Source: Salinivirga cyanobacteriivorans (GTDB taxonomy: Bacteria > Bacteroidota > Bacteroidia > Bacteroidales > Salinivirgaceae). Taken from it: a stretch of 64,000 nucleotides of DNA. The notes below the pieces were generated by a model. It saw only the letters and a list, made by a program, of their open reading frames with translations. It ran no database searches and was not told where the DNA came from. The stretch lies in the NCBI RefSeq assembly GCF_001443605.1, contig NZ_CP013118.1, forward strand, positions 2,537,501-2,601,500. Reading direction: 5' to 3'. Positions 9,910-17,966 of the stretch are shown here, piece after piece. Within the stretch, counting starts at the first letter, position 1. The number at the start of each line of letters is the position of its first letter. Made by a program: the position numbers and the translations under genes.

Positions 9910-10323
9910 ATGAATAGAGAAAAAGATATTCGGTGGAAGCAACGGTATGAAAATTTCGAAAAAGCATTTTTATTACTTAAAGAGGCTGTAGAAATGGACA
10001 TACTAAAACTGAGTCAATTAGAAAAAGAGGGTATTATACAAAGGTTTGAATATACATTTGAGCTAGCCTGGAAGGTTCTAAAAGATAAGATGGAAGAAGA
10101 TGGTATTATAATGGAAACAATTTCACCCAAGTATGTGGTTCGAAAAGCATTTGAGGCAAGATATATTGATGATGCTGAAACATGGTTCCTAATGATTGGC
10201 GACAGAAATCAGATGAGTCATACCTACAATTTTTCAAAGTTTGAAGAAATAATATTTTCAATTCAAAATAATTATATTGATATATTGTATCATTTATATG
10301 AGACCCTGAAGAAGCAAATCTAA
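9910..10323 (+). CDS. HEPN-like nucleotidyltransferase substrate-binding protein (HI0074 family)
   Basis: A 137-residue all-helical protein. The segment IIQRFEYTFELAWKVLKDKMEEDGI (residues ~39-63) and the later WFLMIGDRNQMSHTYN (~95-110) are typical of the NTase-substrate-binding/HEPN family (PF08780). The partner MNT nucleotidyltransferase starts with GTG directly after its stop codon. In characterised HEPN/MNT pairs the HEPN protein is the RNase toxin and the MNT partner neutralises it by adding nucleotides. The usual RxxxxxH RNase motif is not clearly present (the closest is RNQMSH), so toxicity is uncertain. Framed by TGACTAGT arrays. Confidence 0.85.
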   Translation: MNREKDIRWKQRYENFEKAFLLLKEAVEMDILKLSQLEKEGIIQRFEYTFELAWKVLKDKMEEDGIIMETISPKYVVRKAFEARYIDDAETWFLMIGDRNQMSHTYNFSKFEEIIFSIQNNYIDILYHLYETLKKQI

Positions 10324-10644
10324 GTGAATAATACTGGGTTAAATAATAAATATATAGAAGATATAAACAAAATTTTTGCCCAATATGACCAGGTTGAAAA
10401 AGTGGTTTTATATGGCTCACGCGCAACGGGTACATATAATGAAAGAAGTGATGTAGACTTGGTTGTTTTTGGTGAAAATATAAACCGACATATTATCATT
10501 CAAATAAAAAACGAACTTGAAGAATTGAATGTGCCCTACTTAATAGATTTGATAGATTATAAAACAATTGACAATGAAAATTTGGTAGTGCATATTAACC
10601 GGGTAGGGGTTGAATTTTATAAAAAAGTAACTAGTGATTGGTGA
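10324..10644 (+). CDS. Minimal nucleotidyltransferase (MNT), partner of the HEPN gene
   Basis: 106 residues with the DNA-polymerase-beta-like nucleotidyltransferase motif: GSRATG (residues 31-36), SDVDL with metal ligands Asp43 and Asp45, and a third acidic strand IDLID near 74-78. It uses a GTG start next to the stop of the HEPN gene, so the two are probably co-translated. The last residues (KKVTSDW) are encoded by the start of a TGACTAGT repeat, which also supplies the TGA stop; the original C-terminus may have been slightly different. It probably forms a toxin-antitoxin pair with 9910-10323. Confidence 0.88.
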   Translation: MNNTGLNNKYIEDINKIFAQYDQVEKVVLYGSRATGTYNERSDVDLVVFGENINRHIIIQIKNELEELNVPYLIDLIDYKTIDNENLVVHINRVGVEFYKKVTSDW

Positions 10645-10753
10645 TTAGTGACTTGTGATTAGTGACTTGTGACTAGTGATTGGTGACTAGTAATTAGTAA
10701 AAAAAAGAATTTATTCCCTATTAACCAGTCACCAAAAACCAGTCACCAGTCAC
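10627..10753. repeat. TGACTAGT/ACCAGTCACC array closing the HEPN/MNT cassette
   Basis: It begins inside the last codons of the MNT gene ('gtaactagtgattggtga'), continues with alternating 'gtgattagtgacttgtga' units, then inverts to 'accagtcaccaaaaacc' before the second 74-bp repeat. It supplies the stop codon of the gene upstream. Confidence 0.85.
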
Positions 10754-10754
10754 A

Positions 10755-10828
10755 ATAAAAGTCTGAAAATCAACAGGCGACGCTCTTTTGCTTACTCCCC
10801 TAATGGGAGTGAGGGAAGCGAAGCTGTG
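10755..10828. repeat. 74-bp direct repeat, copy B
   Basis: Second copy of 9049-9122, beginning with the same ATAAAAGTCTGA that ends the antiterminator gene, here with no gene in front. The stem ACTCCC/GGGAGT is conserved while the loop differs by one base. Together with copy A it frames a cassette of about 1.6 kb. Confidence 0.85.
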
Positions 10829-11148
10829 TTTACCCGGAAATGAATAGTACACGAATTTCACGAATTAACACGAAAATAATTGAAGAAGCATTTTACCAAT
10901 AGGAGCCTTTTGTACAGAGATTCGATATAAGTATTTATTACCATGGATAAAATAAAACTCAGCGAGAAATAAAAAAAAAGCTAATTTGAAGCATGAACCG
11001 AGCCATGATCCGCCGGCTGGCGGAACACACACGCGTATTGATTATAATGAAAAAAATCATGTGTGACGTAATTATGAATCATCATGGCGAGCTCCATCCC
11101 GATTGTATCGGGACAGGTAATGACCACTAGAATCAAAATTATATACAG
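10829..11148. other. Intergenic region with two hairpins
   Basis: No gene seen. It has 'cacgaatttcacgaattaac' near 10851, a CCGCCGGCTGGCGG palindrome (11010-11023) and TCCCGATTGTATCGGGA (11097-11113). The latter resembles the 'cccgataactatcggga' stems found in the 43-61 kb island. The DNA may hold the promoter of the AbiEii-type pair. Confidence 0.4.
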
Positions 11149-11382
11149 ATGAAGATTAATCAATTCTCGAAATATATTTTTTGGTCTTATGAGGAGGATT
11201 CAGACTTGCCGGAACAGGAGGTTATAAAACGTGTATTATCCTATGGAGAAGTGCAGGATTTGATTAAATTATCTGATATCTTGTCAGAAAGTCTCATCAA
11301 CAAAGTTATATCAGCATGGCAAGAGAAAGAAAAATTTGCAAAACGAATTAATTTTTTTCAAAAAATAATATTAGAGCAATAG
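11149..11382 (+). CDS. Small DUF6922-like protein, probable antitoxin partner
   Basis: 77 residues: an aromatic KYIFWSYEEDSDLPEQE start followed by VIKRVLSYGEVQDLIKLSDIL and a helical tail. The pattern (Phe-Trp box, then a 'vi.rvl.yG...d...l' helix) is that of the DUF6922-type proteins which in Bacteroidota often precede AbiEii-like nucleotidyltransferases. The stop overlaps the GTG of the next gene by one base, so the two are coupled. An antitoxin role is inferred from position only. Confidence 0.7.
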   Translation: MKINQFSKYIFWSYEEDSDLPEQEVIKRVLSYGEVQDLIKLSDILSESLINKVISAWQEKEKFAKRINFFQKIILEQ

Positions 11383-12047
11383 TGGATTCCATTGACATAG
11401 CATATATGCCCGATAATACCAGAAAAGTATTTGAGAAGCTTGAAGCAAACAGCGTGTTCAGGGATTTTGTACTTGTTGGGGGAACTGCGTTAGCAATACA
11501 GATAAAACACAGACAATCTGAGGACCTCGATTTCATTCTTGATGGAGAAAGTCTTCCTTTAGCCAAATTAAAGCGGGCAATATCAAAGAGCTTCCCAGAA
11601 CATAAAATTATTAGGCAAGACGAAAAATGGCAAATAGACTTTATTATCCAGGATGTAAAAGTTACGTTTTTTACCACAGAAGCCATTGCTATACCATTTA
11701 AGGTCAAGCCTTACGCAAAAAACTTCAAAAGTTTAAATTTGTGTCCGGTTAAAATTATTGCCACATTAAAAATGGCAGCTATTGCACAAAGAAATACGAT
11801 AAGAGATTATTATGATTTGTACTGGATTGCCAAATACGAAATCAAATTGCTTGATATAATAAAACAAACCCAAGAATTAATTCCCGGATTAGCCCCAATA
11901 ACCTATACCGAAACATTGGTATATACAAAAGACATCAGCGAAAACGACCTTTCAAGTCATTTAAAACCCAAAGAAAACCTTACTAAGGAAGAGATAGCAA
12001 CATTTTTTATGGAAGAACTGAGAAGTATTAAGAAGTTAATTAAATAA
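11382..12047 (+). CDS. AbiEii/AbiGii-type nucleotidyltransferase (toxin-like)
   Basis: 221 residues of the nucleotidyl transferase AbiEii/AbiGii family (PF08843). It has GGTALA at residues 33-38 and SEDLDF at 46-51 with Asp48 and Asp50 as predicted metal ligands, then an R-D-Y-YDLYW segment (~143-150) typical of the family. AbiEii toxins of type IV toxin-antitoxin and phage-abortive systems transfer nucleotides to RNA. The GTG start overlaps the upstream stop by one base. The pair lies between the antiterminator and the first sugar gene, probably read by the polysaccharide transcript. It differs strongly from the second AbiEii protein at 58723. Confidence 0.88.
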   Translation: MDSIDIAYMPDNTRKVFEKLEANSVFRDFVLVGGTALAIQIKHRQSEDLDFILDGESLPLAKLKRAISKSFPEHKIIRQDEKWQIDFIIQDVKVTFFTTEAIAIPFKVKPYAKNFKSLNLCPVKIIATLKMAAIAQRNTIRDYYDLYWIAKYEIKLLDIIKQTQELIPGLAPITYTETLVYTKDISENDLSSHLKPKENLTKEEIATFFMEELRSIKKLIK

Positions 12048-12123
12048 AAAAAAGAGTAATAATTAAGTCGAAACAAATAAAAGATCTCTCGCAGAGCCCC
12101 ACAAACAAAAAACCTCAGCGAAA

Positions 12124-12146
12124 CCTTGCCTGCCAAACAGGCAGGT
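12124..12146. promoter_or_regulatory. Small hairpin upstream of rfbF
   Basis: GCCTG-ccaaa-CAGGC inside a longer 'cctgcc...ggcagg' symmetry, in the 272-bp gap before rfbF. No run of T follows, so it is a weak terminator candidate. The rest of the gap shows no gene. Confidence 0.35.
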
Positions 12147-12319
12147 CAACGAGAACTCTTAAGCGAGGAACATTAAAAGAACAAATGACAAAAACAGCAT
12201 TCACATCCTCAATACCGTTTCACCGGCTTTTACAGCGGCTTTTCCGTTTGGAGAGTATGTGGTAGAGGAGTACAACTAAGACAAGAAACTATATATAGAA
12301 TAATAAAATTTCGAATTAA

Positions 12320-13096
12320 ATGAAAACAATAATCCTCTGTGGCGGCATGGGCACACGTCTCCGCGAAGAAACAGAATATAAACCAAAACCCATGGTTGAG
12401 ATTGGTGGTAGACCAATACTCTGGCATATTATGAAACATTACTCTTTTTATGGATATAATGAGTTTATTCTTGCCTTGGGTTATAAAGGAGACGTTATAC
12501 GTGATTACTTTATAAACTACTATAAGTATAACCGGGACTTTACGGTTGACTTAAGCTCAGGAGATGTTAAAATTGAAAATGAGGGAAGCAAAAATAACTG
12601 GAAAGTTACACTTGTTGAAACTGGTGATGAGTCCATGACAGGTTATCGCACGAAATTGGCAGGGAAATACATAAATGAAGGAAGATTCATGCTAACCTAT
12701 GGAGATGCTGTGGCAAACGTTAATATCCAAAAACTTGTAGAATTTCATAAGCAGAAAGATACAATTGGAACAGTAACAGGAGTTTACCCGCCAAGCCGTT
12801 TTGGCGACCTTGTTGTTAAAGGAGACATGGTGAATAAGTTTAAACAGCAATTAAAGGATGTTGATAATCAGCAACCCATCAATGGTGGGTATTTTATATT
12901 TAAAAAAGAGTTCCTTGACATCATTCCTGACGACCCGGCTGCTGATCTCGAAAAGAAAGCCATGGATACTATCGTAGAGCAAAATCAGTTATCGATTTTT
13001 GACCATCCCGGATTTTGGCATTCAATGGACACTTACAGAGACTATCTAAGATTGAACAAAATGTGGAGAGAAGAGGCACCCTGGAAAATATGGTAG
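12320..13096 (+). CDS. rfbF: Glucose-1-phosphate cytidylyltransferase
   Basis: 258 residues. It catalyses CTP + glucose-1-phosphate to CDP-glucose, the entry step for CDP-linked deoxy sugars. The nucleotide-binding start is LCGGMGTRL (residues 6-14) with KPKPMVEIGGRPILW (21-35), the characteristic signature of RfbF/DdhA. YGDAVANV (~128) is the metal-binding region and HPGFWHSMDTYRD lies near the C-terminus. Full length for the family. The next gene is the matching dehydratase rfbG after 52 bp, which supports the CDP-sugar assignment. First biosynthetic gene of the locus. Confidence 0.96.
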   Translation: MKTIILCGGMGTRLREETEYKPKPMVEIGGRPILWHIMKHYSFYGYNEFILALGYKGDVIRDYFINYYKYNRDFTVDLSSGDVKIENEGSKNNWKVTLVETGDESMTGYRTKLAGKYINEGRFMLTYGDAVANVNIQKLVEFHKQKDTIGTVTGVYPPSRFGDLVVKGDMVNKFKQQLKDVDNQQPINGGYFIFKKEFLDIIPDDPAADLEKKAMDTIVEQNQLSIFDHPGFWHSMDTYRDYLRLNKMWREEAPWKIW

Positions 13097-13148
13097 TTTT
13101 GAATGGATAAAATATCAGTGTAAGGCAGGCTTACTAGCGTTCAAATAT

Positions 13149-14204
13149 ATGTTAGAGTTTTACAAAAATAAAAAAGTCCTCATCACCGGGCATACCGGAT
13201 TTAAAGGCTCCTGGCTTAGTATTTGGCTAAACATGCTTGGTGCTGAAGTAATTGGTGTCGCCTTAGATCCAATTAATAAAAAAGATAATTACGTGCTTTC
13301 TGGCATATCTTCAAGCATAAAAGACTATAGAGAAGATATTCGTAAACCTGACAGTGTTAAAGAGATAGTATTTAAAGAAAAACCGGAAATATTATTTCAC
13401 CTTGCAGCACAACCCATTGTGCTGGACAGTTATAAAAAACCGGTTTATACCTATGAAACGAATGTAATGGGTACAGTAAATATGTTGGAAACTTTTCGAT
13501 TATCCGATAGTTTAAAAATAGGCGTATTTATTACAACAGATAAGTGTTATGAGAATATAGAAAAAAATTATAGCTATAAAGAGACCGATCCCATGGGTGG
13601 ATATGATCCTTATAGCTCTAGTAAAGGGGCTGCGGAGTTGGCCATAAGTTCTTACAGAAACTCCTATTTCACAGAAGGCGATAAAAAAATTGCGTCTGCC
13701 AGAGCAGGCAATGTAATTGGTGGAGGTGATTGGTCGCCATACAGACTAATTGTTGATATTATATCAGCTTTGGAAAGCAATACCAAAATTAAAATTAGAA
13801 ACCCCCAGGCTGTTCGACCATGGCAACATGTACTTGAGCCTCTAGGCGGATATTTAATATTAGCGGCCAAAATGCACATGGAACAACAATATGATGAAGC
13901 CTGGAATTTTGGTCCTGAGACTGAAAATATTGTAACTGTAAAACAACTTCTCGAAGAAGTCATCAAATACTATGGAAAAGGGACTTGGATAGATGTTTCA
14001 GAGAAAGAAAAACTGCATGAAGCAACACTTTTATCCTTAGACATTACAAAAGCTAAAAACAAACTTAACTGGCAACCCAAATTAAGTTTTCGTGAAACTG
14101 TGCAATATACCGTTGACTGGTACAAAAAGTATAAAACAGAAAATGTAATGGATTTATGTACCAATCAGATTAAACAATACATGAAAAATATGGAACATAG
14201 ATGA
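13149..14204 (+). CDS. rfbG: CDP-glucose 4,6-dehydratase
   Basis: 351 residues, an extended short-chain dehydrogenase that makes CDP-4-dehydro-6-deoxyglucose from CDP-glucose. The NAD-binding motif is TGHTGFKGSW (residues 13-22), the variant typical of CDP-glucose dehydratases, and the catalytic YSSSK is at 155-159. FITTDKCYEN (128-137) fits the Thr/Asp active-site region. The final residues MEHR and the TGA stop are formed by the beginning of the intergenic repeat 'catagatgacagag', so the repeat reaches into the coding sequence. Works directly after RfbF. Confidence 0.96.
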   Translation: MLEFYKNKKVLITGHTGFKGSWLSIWLNMLGAEVIGVALDPINKKDNYVLSGISSSIKDYREDIRKPDSVKEIVFKEKPEILFHLAAQPIVLDSYKKPVYTYETNVMGTVNMLETFRLSDSLKIGVFITTDKCYENIEKNYSYKETDPMGGYDPYSSSKGAAELAISSYRNSYFTEGDKKIASARAGNVIGGGDWSPYRLIVDIISALESNTKIKIRNPQAVRPWQHVLEPLGGYLILAAKMHMEQQYDEAWNFGPETENIVTVKQLLEEVIKYYGKGTWIDVSEKEKLHEATLLSLDITKAKNKLNWQPKLSFRETVQYTVDWYKKYKTENVMDLCTNQIKQYMKNMEHR

Positions 14205-14562
14205 CAGAGATTAAACGGATCATCGCAGATTATTTATCCGCGAAAATCTGCTTAAGCCGCGTCATCAGCGTACTAAAACGAATAGCACACAGATGACACA
14301 GATACAACGGATAATCGCAGATTAAAATATCCGTGAAAATCAGCTAAATCCGCGTCATCGGCGTTCCAAAAAGAAACAGCACACGGATAACACGGATTCA
14401 ACGGATAACCACAGATTAAAAACATCCGCGCAAATCTGCATAATCAGCGTCATCAGCGTTCCAAAAATAGTAATCGAACACAGATGACACAGATACAACG
14501 GATAATCGCAGATTAAAATATCCGTGAAAATCAGCTAGATCCGCGTGATCAGCGTTCCAATT
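14196..14562. repeat. Array of about four ~90-bp 'CACAGATGACACAGAT...GCGTTCC' repeats
   Basis: Units near 14196, 14286, 14378 and 14469 each read 'cacagatgacacagatacaa', 'cggataatcgcagatta', 'tccgtgaaaatcagctaaat', 'ccgcgtcatcagcgttcc'. The start (GATGACACGGAT) and end (ATCCGCGTCATC) of a unit are inverted copies, so each can fold into a hairpin. The array begins at the rfbG stop codon and ends 9 bp before the next ATG. Further copies lie at 14952-15020 and 15581-15850. Confidence 0.9.
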
Positions 14563-14570
14563 AATTAGAA

Positions 14571-14960
14571 ATGAAATACGAAGATAAAACTCAAAGAATC
14601 ATTCAGGCTTTTTATAAAGTTTATAACACTTTAGGCTTTGGTTTTTTAGAAAGGGTTTATCAAAATTCCTTATTCCTGGAACTTAAAGAGGCCGGGTTTC
14701 ATTGTCATGCACAGCAACCCATAAAAGTCTATTACAATAATCAGCAAGTAGGAGACTACTATGCGGATATTGTTGTTGACAATTCCATTATTTTAGAATT
14801 AAAAGCAGCGGAGGCACTCTGTGAAGCGCATGAATTTCAGCTTATCAATTATTTGAAAGCCACTGAAATTGAAATAGGCCTACTTCTTAATTTTGGGAAG
14901 CAGCCTGAGTTTAAAAGGAAAATTTTCTCAAACGATCGAAAGAATATGGCACACGGATGA
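14571..14960 (+). CDS. GxxExxY family protein
   Basis: 129 residues with GFGFLERVYQNSL (residues ~22-34) carrying the GxxExxY signature, then an acidic/ILELKAAEAL strand (~82-91) and HEFQLINYLKA. The family (TIGR04256) has a PD-(D/E)XK nuclease-like pattern, here Asp75-ILELK, but no established function. It sits between rfbG and the epimerase, framed on both sides by the CACAGATGACAC repeats. Its last residues (MAHG) and stop are made of repeat sequence. It is probably an accessory insertion, not part of the sugar pathway. A relative of the same family is at 45430-45807. Confidence 0.88.
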   Translation: MKYEDKTQRIIQAFYKVYNTLGFGFLERVYQNSLFLELKEAGFHCHAQQPIKVYYNNQQVGDYYADIVVDNSIILELKAAEALCEAHEFQLINYLKATEIEIGLLLNFGKQPEFKRKIFSNDRKNMAHG

Positions 14961-15020
14961 CGCCGATGCTGCGGTCAATCACAGATTAAGATATCCGCGT
15001 CATCAGCGTTCCAAAAAGAA
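14952..15020. repeat. Single CACGGATGACGC repeat unit
   Basis: One shortened unit starting at the last codons of the GxxExxY gene ('cacggatgacgccgatgc') and ending 'catcagcgttcc' about 14 bp before the ATG of the epimerase. Confidence 0.85.
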
Positions 15021-15026
15021 ACAGAA

Positions 15027-15590
15027 ATGAACATCATTGAAAGAAAAATAAAAGGCGTTTACGAAATTCAGTTAAGTCCGATAGGTGACCACCGAGGTTT
15101 TTTCATGCGTACATTTGATCTCAATGAATTCAACAAATACGGAATAAACAAAGTCTGGGTACAGGAAAACCATTCACGAAGCACACAAAAAGGAATTATT
15201 CGCGGCCTCCACTTTCAGCTTCCCCCTTTTACTGAAACAAAACTGGTAAGGTGTATTAACGGAGCTGTCCTGGATGTGTTTGTTGACCTAAGAAAAGGCT
15301 CACCTACATTCGGACAATGGGATAGCATAGAACTGAGTGCTGAAAACAAAAAGATGATTTTCATTCCTCGAGGCTTTGCACATGGCTTTTGTACCTTAAC
15401 CAAAGAAAGCGAAGTGCTTTATAAAGTCGATAATTTCTACTCAAAAGAGAATGAAAGAGGTTTGCTTTGGAATGATCCTGAGCTGAATATTGAATGGCCT
15501 GTTAAAGACCCTGTACTTTCGGAAAAGGATCAAAAAAATTTAACACTTCAAGATTTTATCAAAAAACATAAATATATAGAACACGGATGA
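15027..15590 (+). CDS. dTDP-4-dehydrorhamnose 3,5-epimerase-like protein (RmlC family)
   Basis: 187 residues, a cupin of the RmlC family. His62 in RGLHFQ, Tyr132 in LYKVDNFYS and Asp150 in WNDPE match the epimerase active site, and IPRGFAHGF (~112-121) is well conserved. Since rfbF and rfbG precede it and no dTDP-sugar genes are in view, its substrate is probably CDP-4-dehydro-6-deoxyglucose (inference). The C-terminal IEHG and the stop come from the repeat that follows. The usual family length is about 180, so little or nothing is lost. Confidence 0.9.
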   Translation: MNIIERKIKGVYEIQLSPIGDHRGFFMRTFDLNEFNKYGINKVWVQENHSRSTQKGIIRGLHFQLPPFTETKLVRCINGAVLDVFVDLRKGSPTFGQWDSIELSAENKKMIFIPRGFAHGFCTLTKESEVLYKVDNFYSKENERGLLWNDPELNIEWPVKDPVLSEKDQKNLTLQDFIKKHKYIEHG

Positions 15591-15852
15591 CACAGATAAA
15601 AACGGATAATTGCAGATTATTACATCCTTGTAAATCCGCCAAATCCGCGTCCTCCGCGTTCCAACAGGAAAAAGCACACAGATGACACGGATACAACGGA
15701 TACTCACAGATTACTTATCCGCGAAAATCAGTCTAATCCGCGTCATCGGCGTTCCAAAACGAAATAGCACACGGATGACACGGATGCAGCGGATAATCAC
15801 AGATTAATGCATCCGCGTAATTCAGCCAAATCCGTGTCATCCGCGTTCCAAA
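15581..15852. repeat. Array of three CACAGATGACAC repeat units
   Basis: Units start near 15581, 15674 and 15769 and end with 'ccgcgttcc', 'catcggcgttcc' and 'tcatccgcgttcc'. The array fills the gap from the epimerase stop to 12 bp before the DegT ATG. Confidence 0.9.
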
Positions 15853-15863
15853 AGAATAATACT

Positions 15864-16994
15864 ATGAACATACGCCTTTTTAAACCCTCCCTGGGAAAAG
15901 AAGAACTCGAAAACATCAAAGAATCATTTGACCGCTCATGGATAGGCCTTGGACCAAATGTCAACAAATTTGAAGAAGAATGGGCCAAATTTGTAGGTGC
16001 TGCAACAGCCACTGGCCTAAACTCAGCTACCGCCGCCCTGCATCTTGCTTTAAAGGTATTTAATTTCCCCAAAGGCAAAAAAGTACTGGTTCCTTCTTTA
16101 ACCTTCAGCTCCACGGCCTCGGCCATATTATACAATGATTTAATTCCGGTATTTGTGGATTCCAACCCCGAAACCCTGGGCATGGATCTGGACGACATGA
16201 AACAAAAATACGATAAAGATGTAGTTGCCGTAATACCTGTCCACTATGCCGGCCACCCAGTTCCTATGGATGAGTTAATGCCCTGGGCACGTGAAAAGGG
16301 ATTAAAGGTTATTGAAGATTGTGCACATACATCCGGCAGCAAATACAAAGGCACCCCTTTAGGCTTGTGGGGCGATATTGGCTGCTACAGTTTTGAAGAA
16401 AAAAAGCTCATGACAACCGGCGACGGCGGCATGATGGTGACCAACCAACCAGAGCTATTTAAAGATGTAAAAGCCATGCGTTGGGTAGGCATTGACAAAG
16501 ACAACTGGAAAACGGCCCAATCGTATACCGATGTGAATAAAGATGCCATGCACTGGTTTTACGAACTGAACGTGCTAGGGTATAAATACAACATGAATGA
16601 TCTGAGCGCAGCTATTGGATTAGCCCAATTAAAAAAACTACCGGAATTTAACCGCAGAAGAGGCGAGATTATTCAAAGATATATGGATGGACTAAAGGGA
16701 CTGGATGGCATAAAACCACTCCTTCCTTATGAGCCTGAGAAATATGTATACCAAATGTTTGGCATACGTGCAGAAAATCGTGATGATTTAATGATTTACC
16801 TCAAATCAAAAGGCGTGGCCACCGGCTGTCATTATACACCACTTCATATGCAACCGTTGTTTAAATCATTTAATGGAAGCTGCTCATTTATCGAGAAAGA
16901 AGCCGATAAATTTATTACCTTGCCTCTACATGCAGATCTTACCAATGAAGAAGTAGAGTATGTGATTGATAAAATCACTGATTATAAAAACTAA
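15864..16994 (+). CDS. DegT/DnrJ/EryC1/StrS-family aminotransferase (first copy)
   Basis: 376 residues of the PLP-dependent sugar aminotransferase family. The PLP lysine is Lys181 in SFEEKKLMTTGDGG, and Asp152 in IEDCAH contacts the cofactor ring. Lys is kept, so this is an aminotransferase and not the His-bearing dehydrase RfbH. It probably adds an amino group to the keto sugar made by rfbG and the epimerase. An in-frame ATG at 15807 would add 19 residues encoded wholly by the repeat array, so I start at 15864. The epimerase at 17007 follows after 12 bp. Confidence 0.92.
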   Translation: MNIRLFKPSLGKEELENIKESFDRSWIGLGPNVNKFEEEWAKFVGAATATGLNSATAALHLALKVFNFPKGKKVLVPSLTFSSTASAILYNDLIPVFVDSNPETLGMDLDDMKQKYDKDVVAVIPVHYAGHPVPMDELMPWAREKGLKVIEDCAHTSGSKYKGTPLGLWGDIGCYSFEEKKLMTTGDGGMMVTNQPELFKDVKAMRWVGIDKDNWKTAQSYTDVNKDAMHWFYELNVLGYKYNMNDLSAAIGLAQLKKLPEFNRRRGEIIQRYMDGLKGLDGIKPLLPYEPEKYVYQMFGIRAENRDDLMIYLKSKGVATGCHYTPLHMQPLFKSFNGSCSFIEKEADKFITLPLHADLTNEEVEYVIDKITDYKN

Positions 16995-17006
16995 TAAATT
17001 ATTCAT

Positions 17007-17966
17007 ATGATTTCAGGAAAAAAGATCTTTATAACCGGCGGAGCCGGTTTTATTGCCAACATTTTAATTTCTCGCCTGGTCGAGGATAATAAAATAATAG
17101 CTTTTGACAACTTCCACAGAGATACATTAACAGACTCGGAGTTTGCAAAGCACGCCAACCTGGAAATTGTTAAAGGTGATGTGCTTGACTATAACCTTGT
17201 TTTTGAGAGCATGAAAGGCGCCGATATTGTAATTCATGCTGCAGCAATTGCTGGTATTGATACCGTGATAAAACGTCCTACGCATACTATGCGTGTCAAC
17301 ATGATTGGAACATCCAATGTGCTGGAAGCAGCTAAAGAGCATAAAATTCAGGATCGTGTGGTTGATTTTTCAACCAGTGAAGTTTTTGGTTCCCGGGCTT
17401 TTAAGTCTGCCGAAGAGGACGAAACTACTTCAGGGACCGCAGGTGAGGCACGTTGGACTTATGCAGTAAGTAAACTAGCCGGCGAGCATTTATCCATGGC
17501 CTACTACAAAGAATTTAAACTTCCGACAGTTTCAGTTCGACCCTTCAATGTATATGGCCCCGGCCAGACAGGCGAAGGAGCGCTGCAAATTTTTATCAAA
17601 AAAGCATTGAAAAACGAAGATATTTCCATTTTTGGTGATGGAAACCAGATCAGGGCCTGGTGTTATGTAGATGATTTTGTGGAAGGATTAATGCGCTGTA
17701 TTGAGAACCACGATGCTGTTGGTGAATCGTTCAACATTGGTAATGCCCGGGCTGTGGTAACAATTTATGGACTCGCCCAGACTGTTCTGAGAGTGCTCAA
17801 TTCCAAATCAAAAATTATTTTTAAACCAGCACTTTCTGCTGATGTGGAACTCCGCATACCCTCTGTAGAAAAAGCAGATCGCATTTTAGGATTTAGAGCA
17901 CAACATGACCTGGAGTATGGTATTGCCCAAACAGCCCAATGGATTGAAAGATATCTGCTCAAATGA
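17007..17966 (+). CDS. NAD-dependent sugar epimerase/dehydratase (extended SDR)
   Basis: 319 residues with the dinucleotide motif TGGAGFIA (residues 10-17; the usual last Gly is Ala), HAAAIAG near 76-82, and the catalytic YAVSK at 151-155. [19 protein letters not shown] is typical of nucleotide-sugar epimerases and dehydratases. The stop overlaps the next aminotransferase gene by 4 bp (ATGA). The exact reaction (C4 epimerisation, 4,6-dehydration or other) cannot be read from the sequence; position between two aminotransferases suggests a second amino-sugar branch. Confidence 0.9.
   Translation: MISGKKIFITGGAGFIANILISRLVEDNKIIAFDNFHRDTLTDSEFAKHANLEIVKGDVLDYNLVFESMKGADIVIHAAAIAGIDTVIKRPTHTMRVNMIGTSNVLEAAKEHKIQDRVVDFSTSEVFGSRAFKSAEEDETTSGTAGEARWTYAVSKLAGEHLSMAYYKEFKLPTVSVRPFNVYGPGQTGEGALQIFIKKALKNEDISIFGDGNQIRAWCYVDDFVEGLMRCIENHDAVGESFNIGNARAVVTIYGLAQTVLRVLNSKSKIIFKPALSADVELRIPSVEKADRILGFRAQHDLEYGIAQTAQWIERYLLK

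Noticed and set aside
9123..10753. CRISPR-like appearance of the short repeated units
   Set aside because: Unit length and spacing vary, there are no unique spacers of constant length, both orientations are mixed, and no cas gene is present.
15807..15863. Longer start for the first DegT aminotransferase
   Set aside because: The added residues are coded by the CACAGATGACAC repeat; the ATG at 15864 fits the family start.
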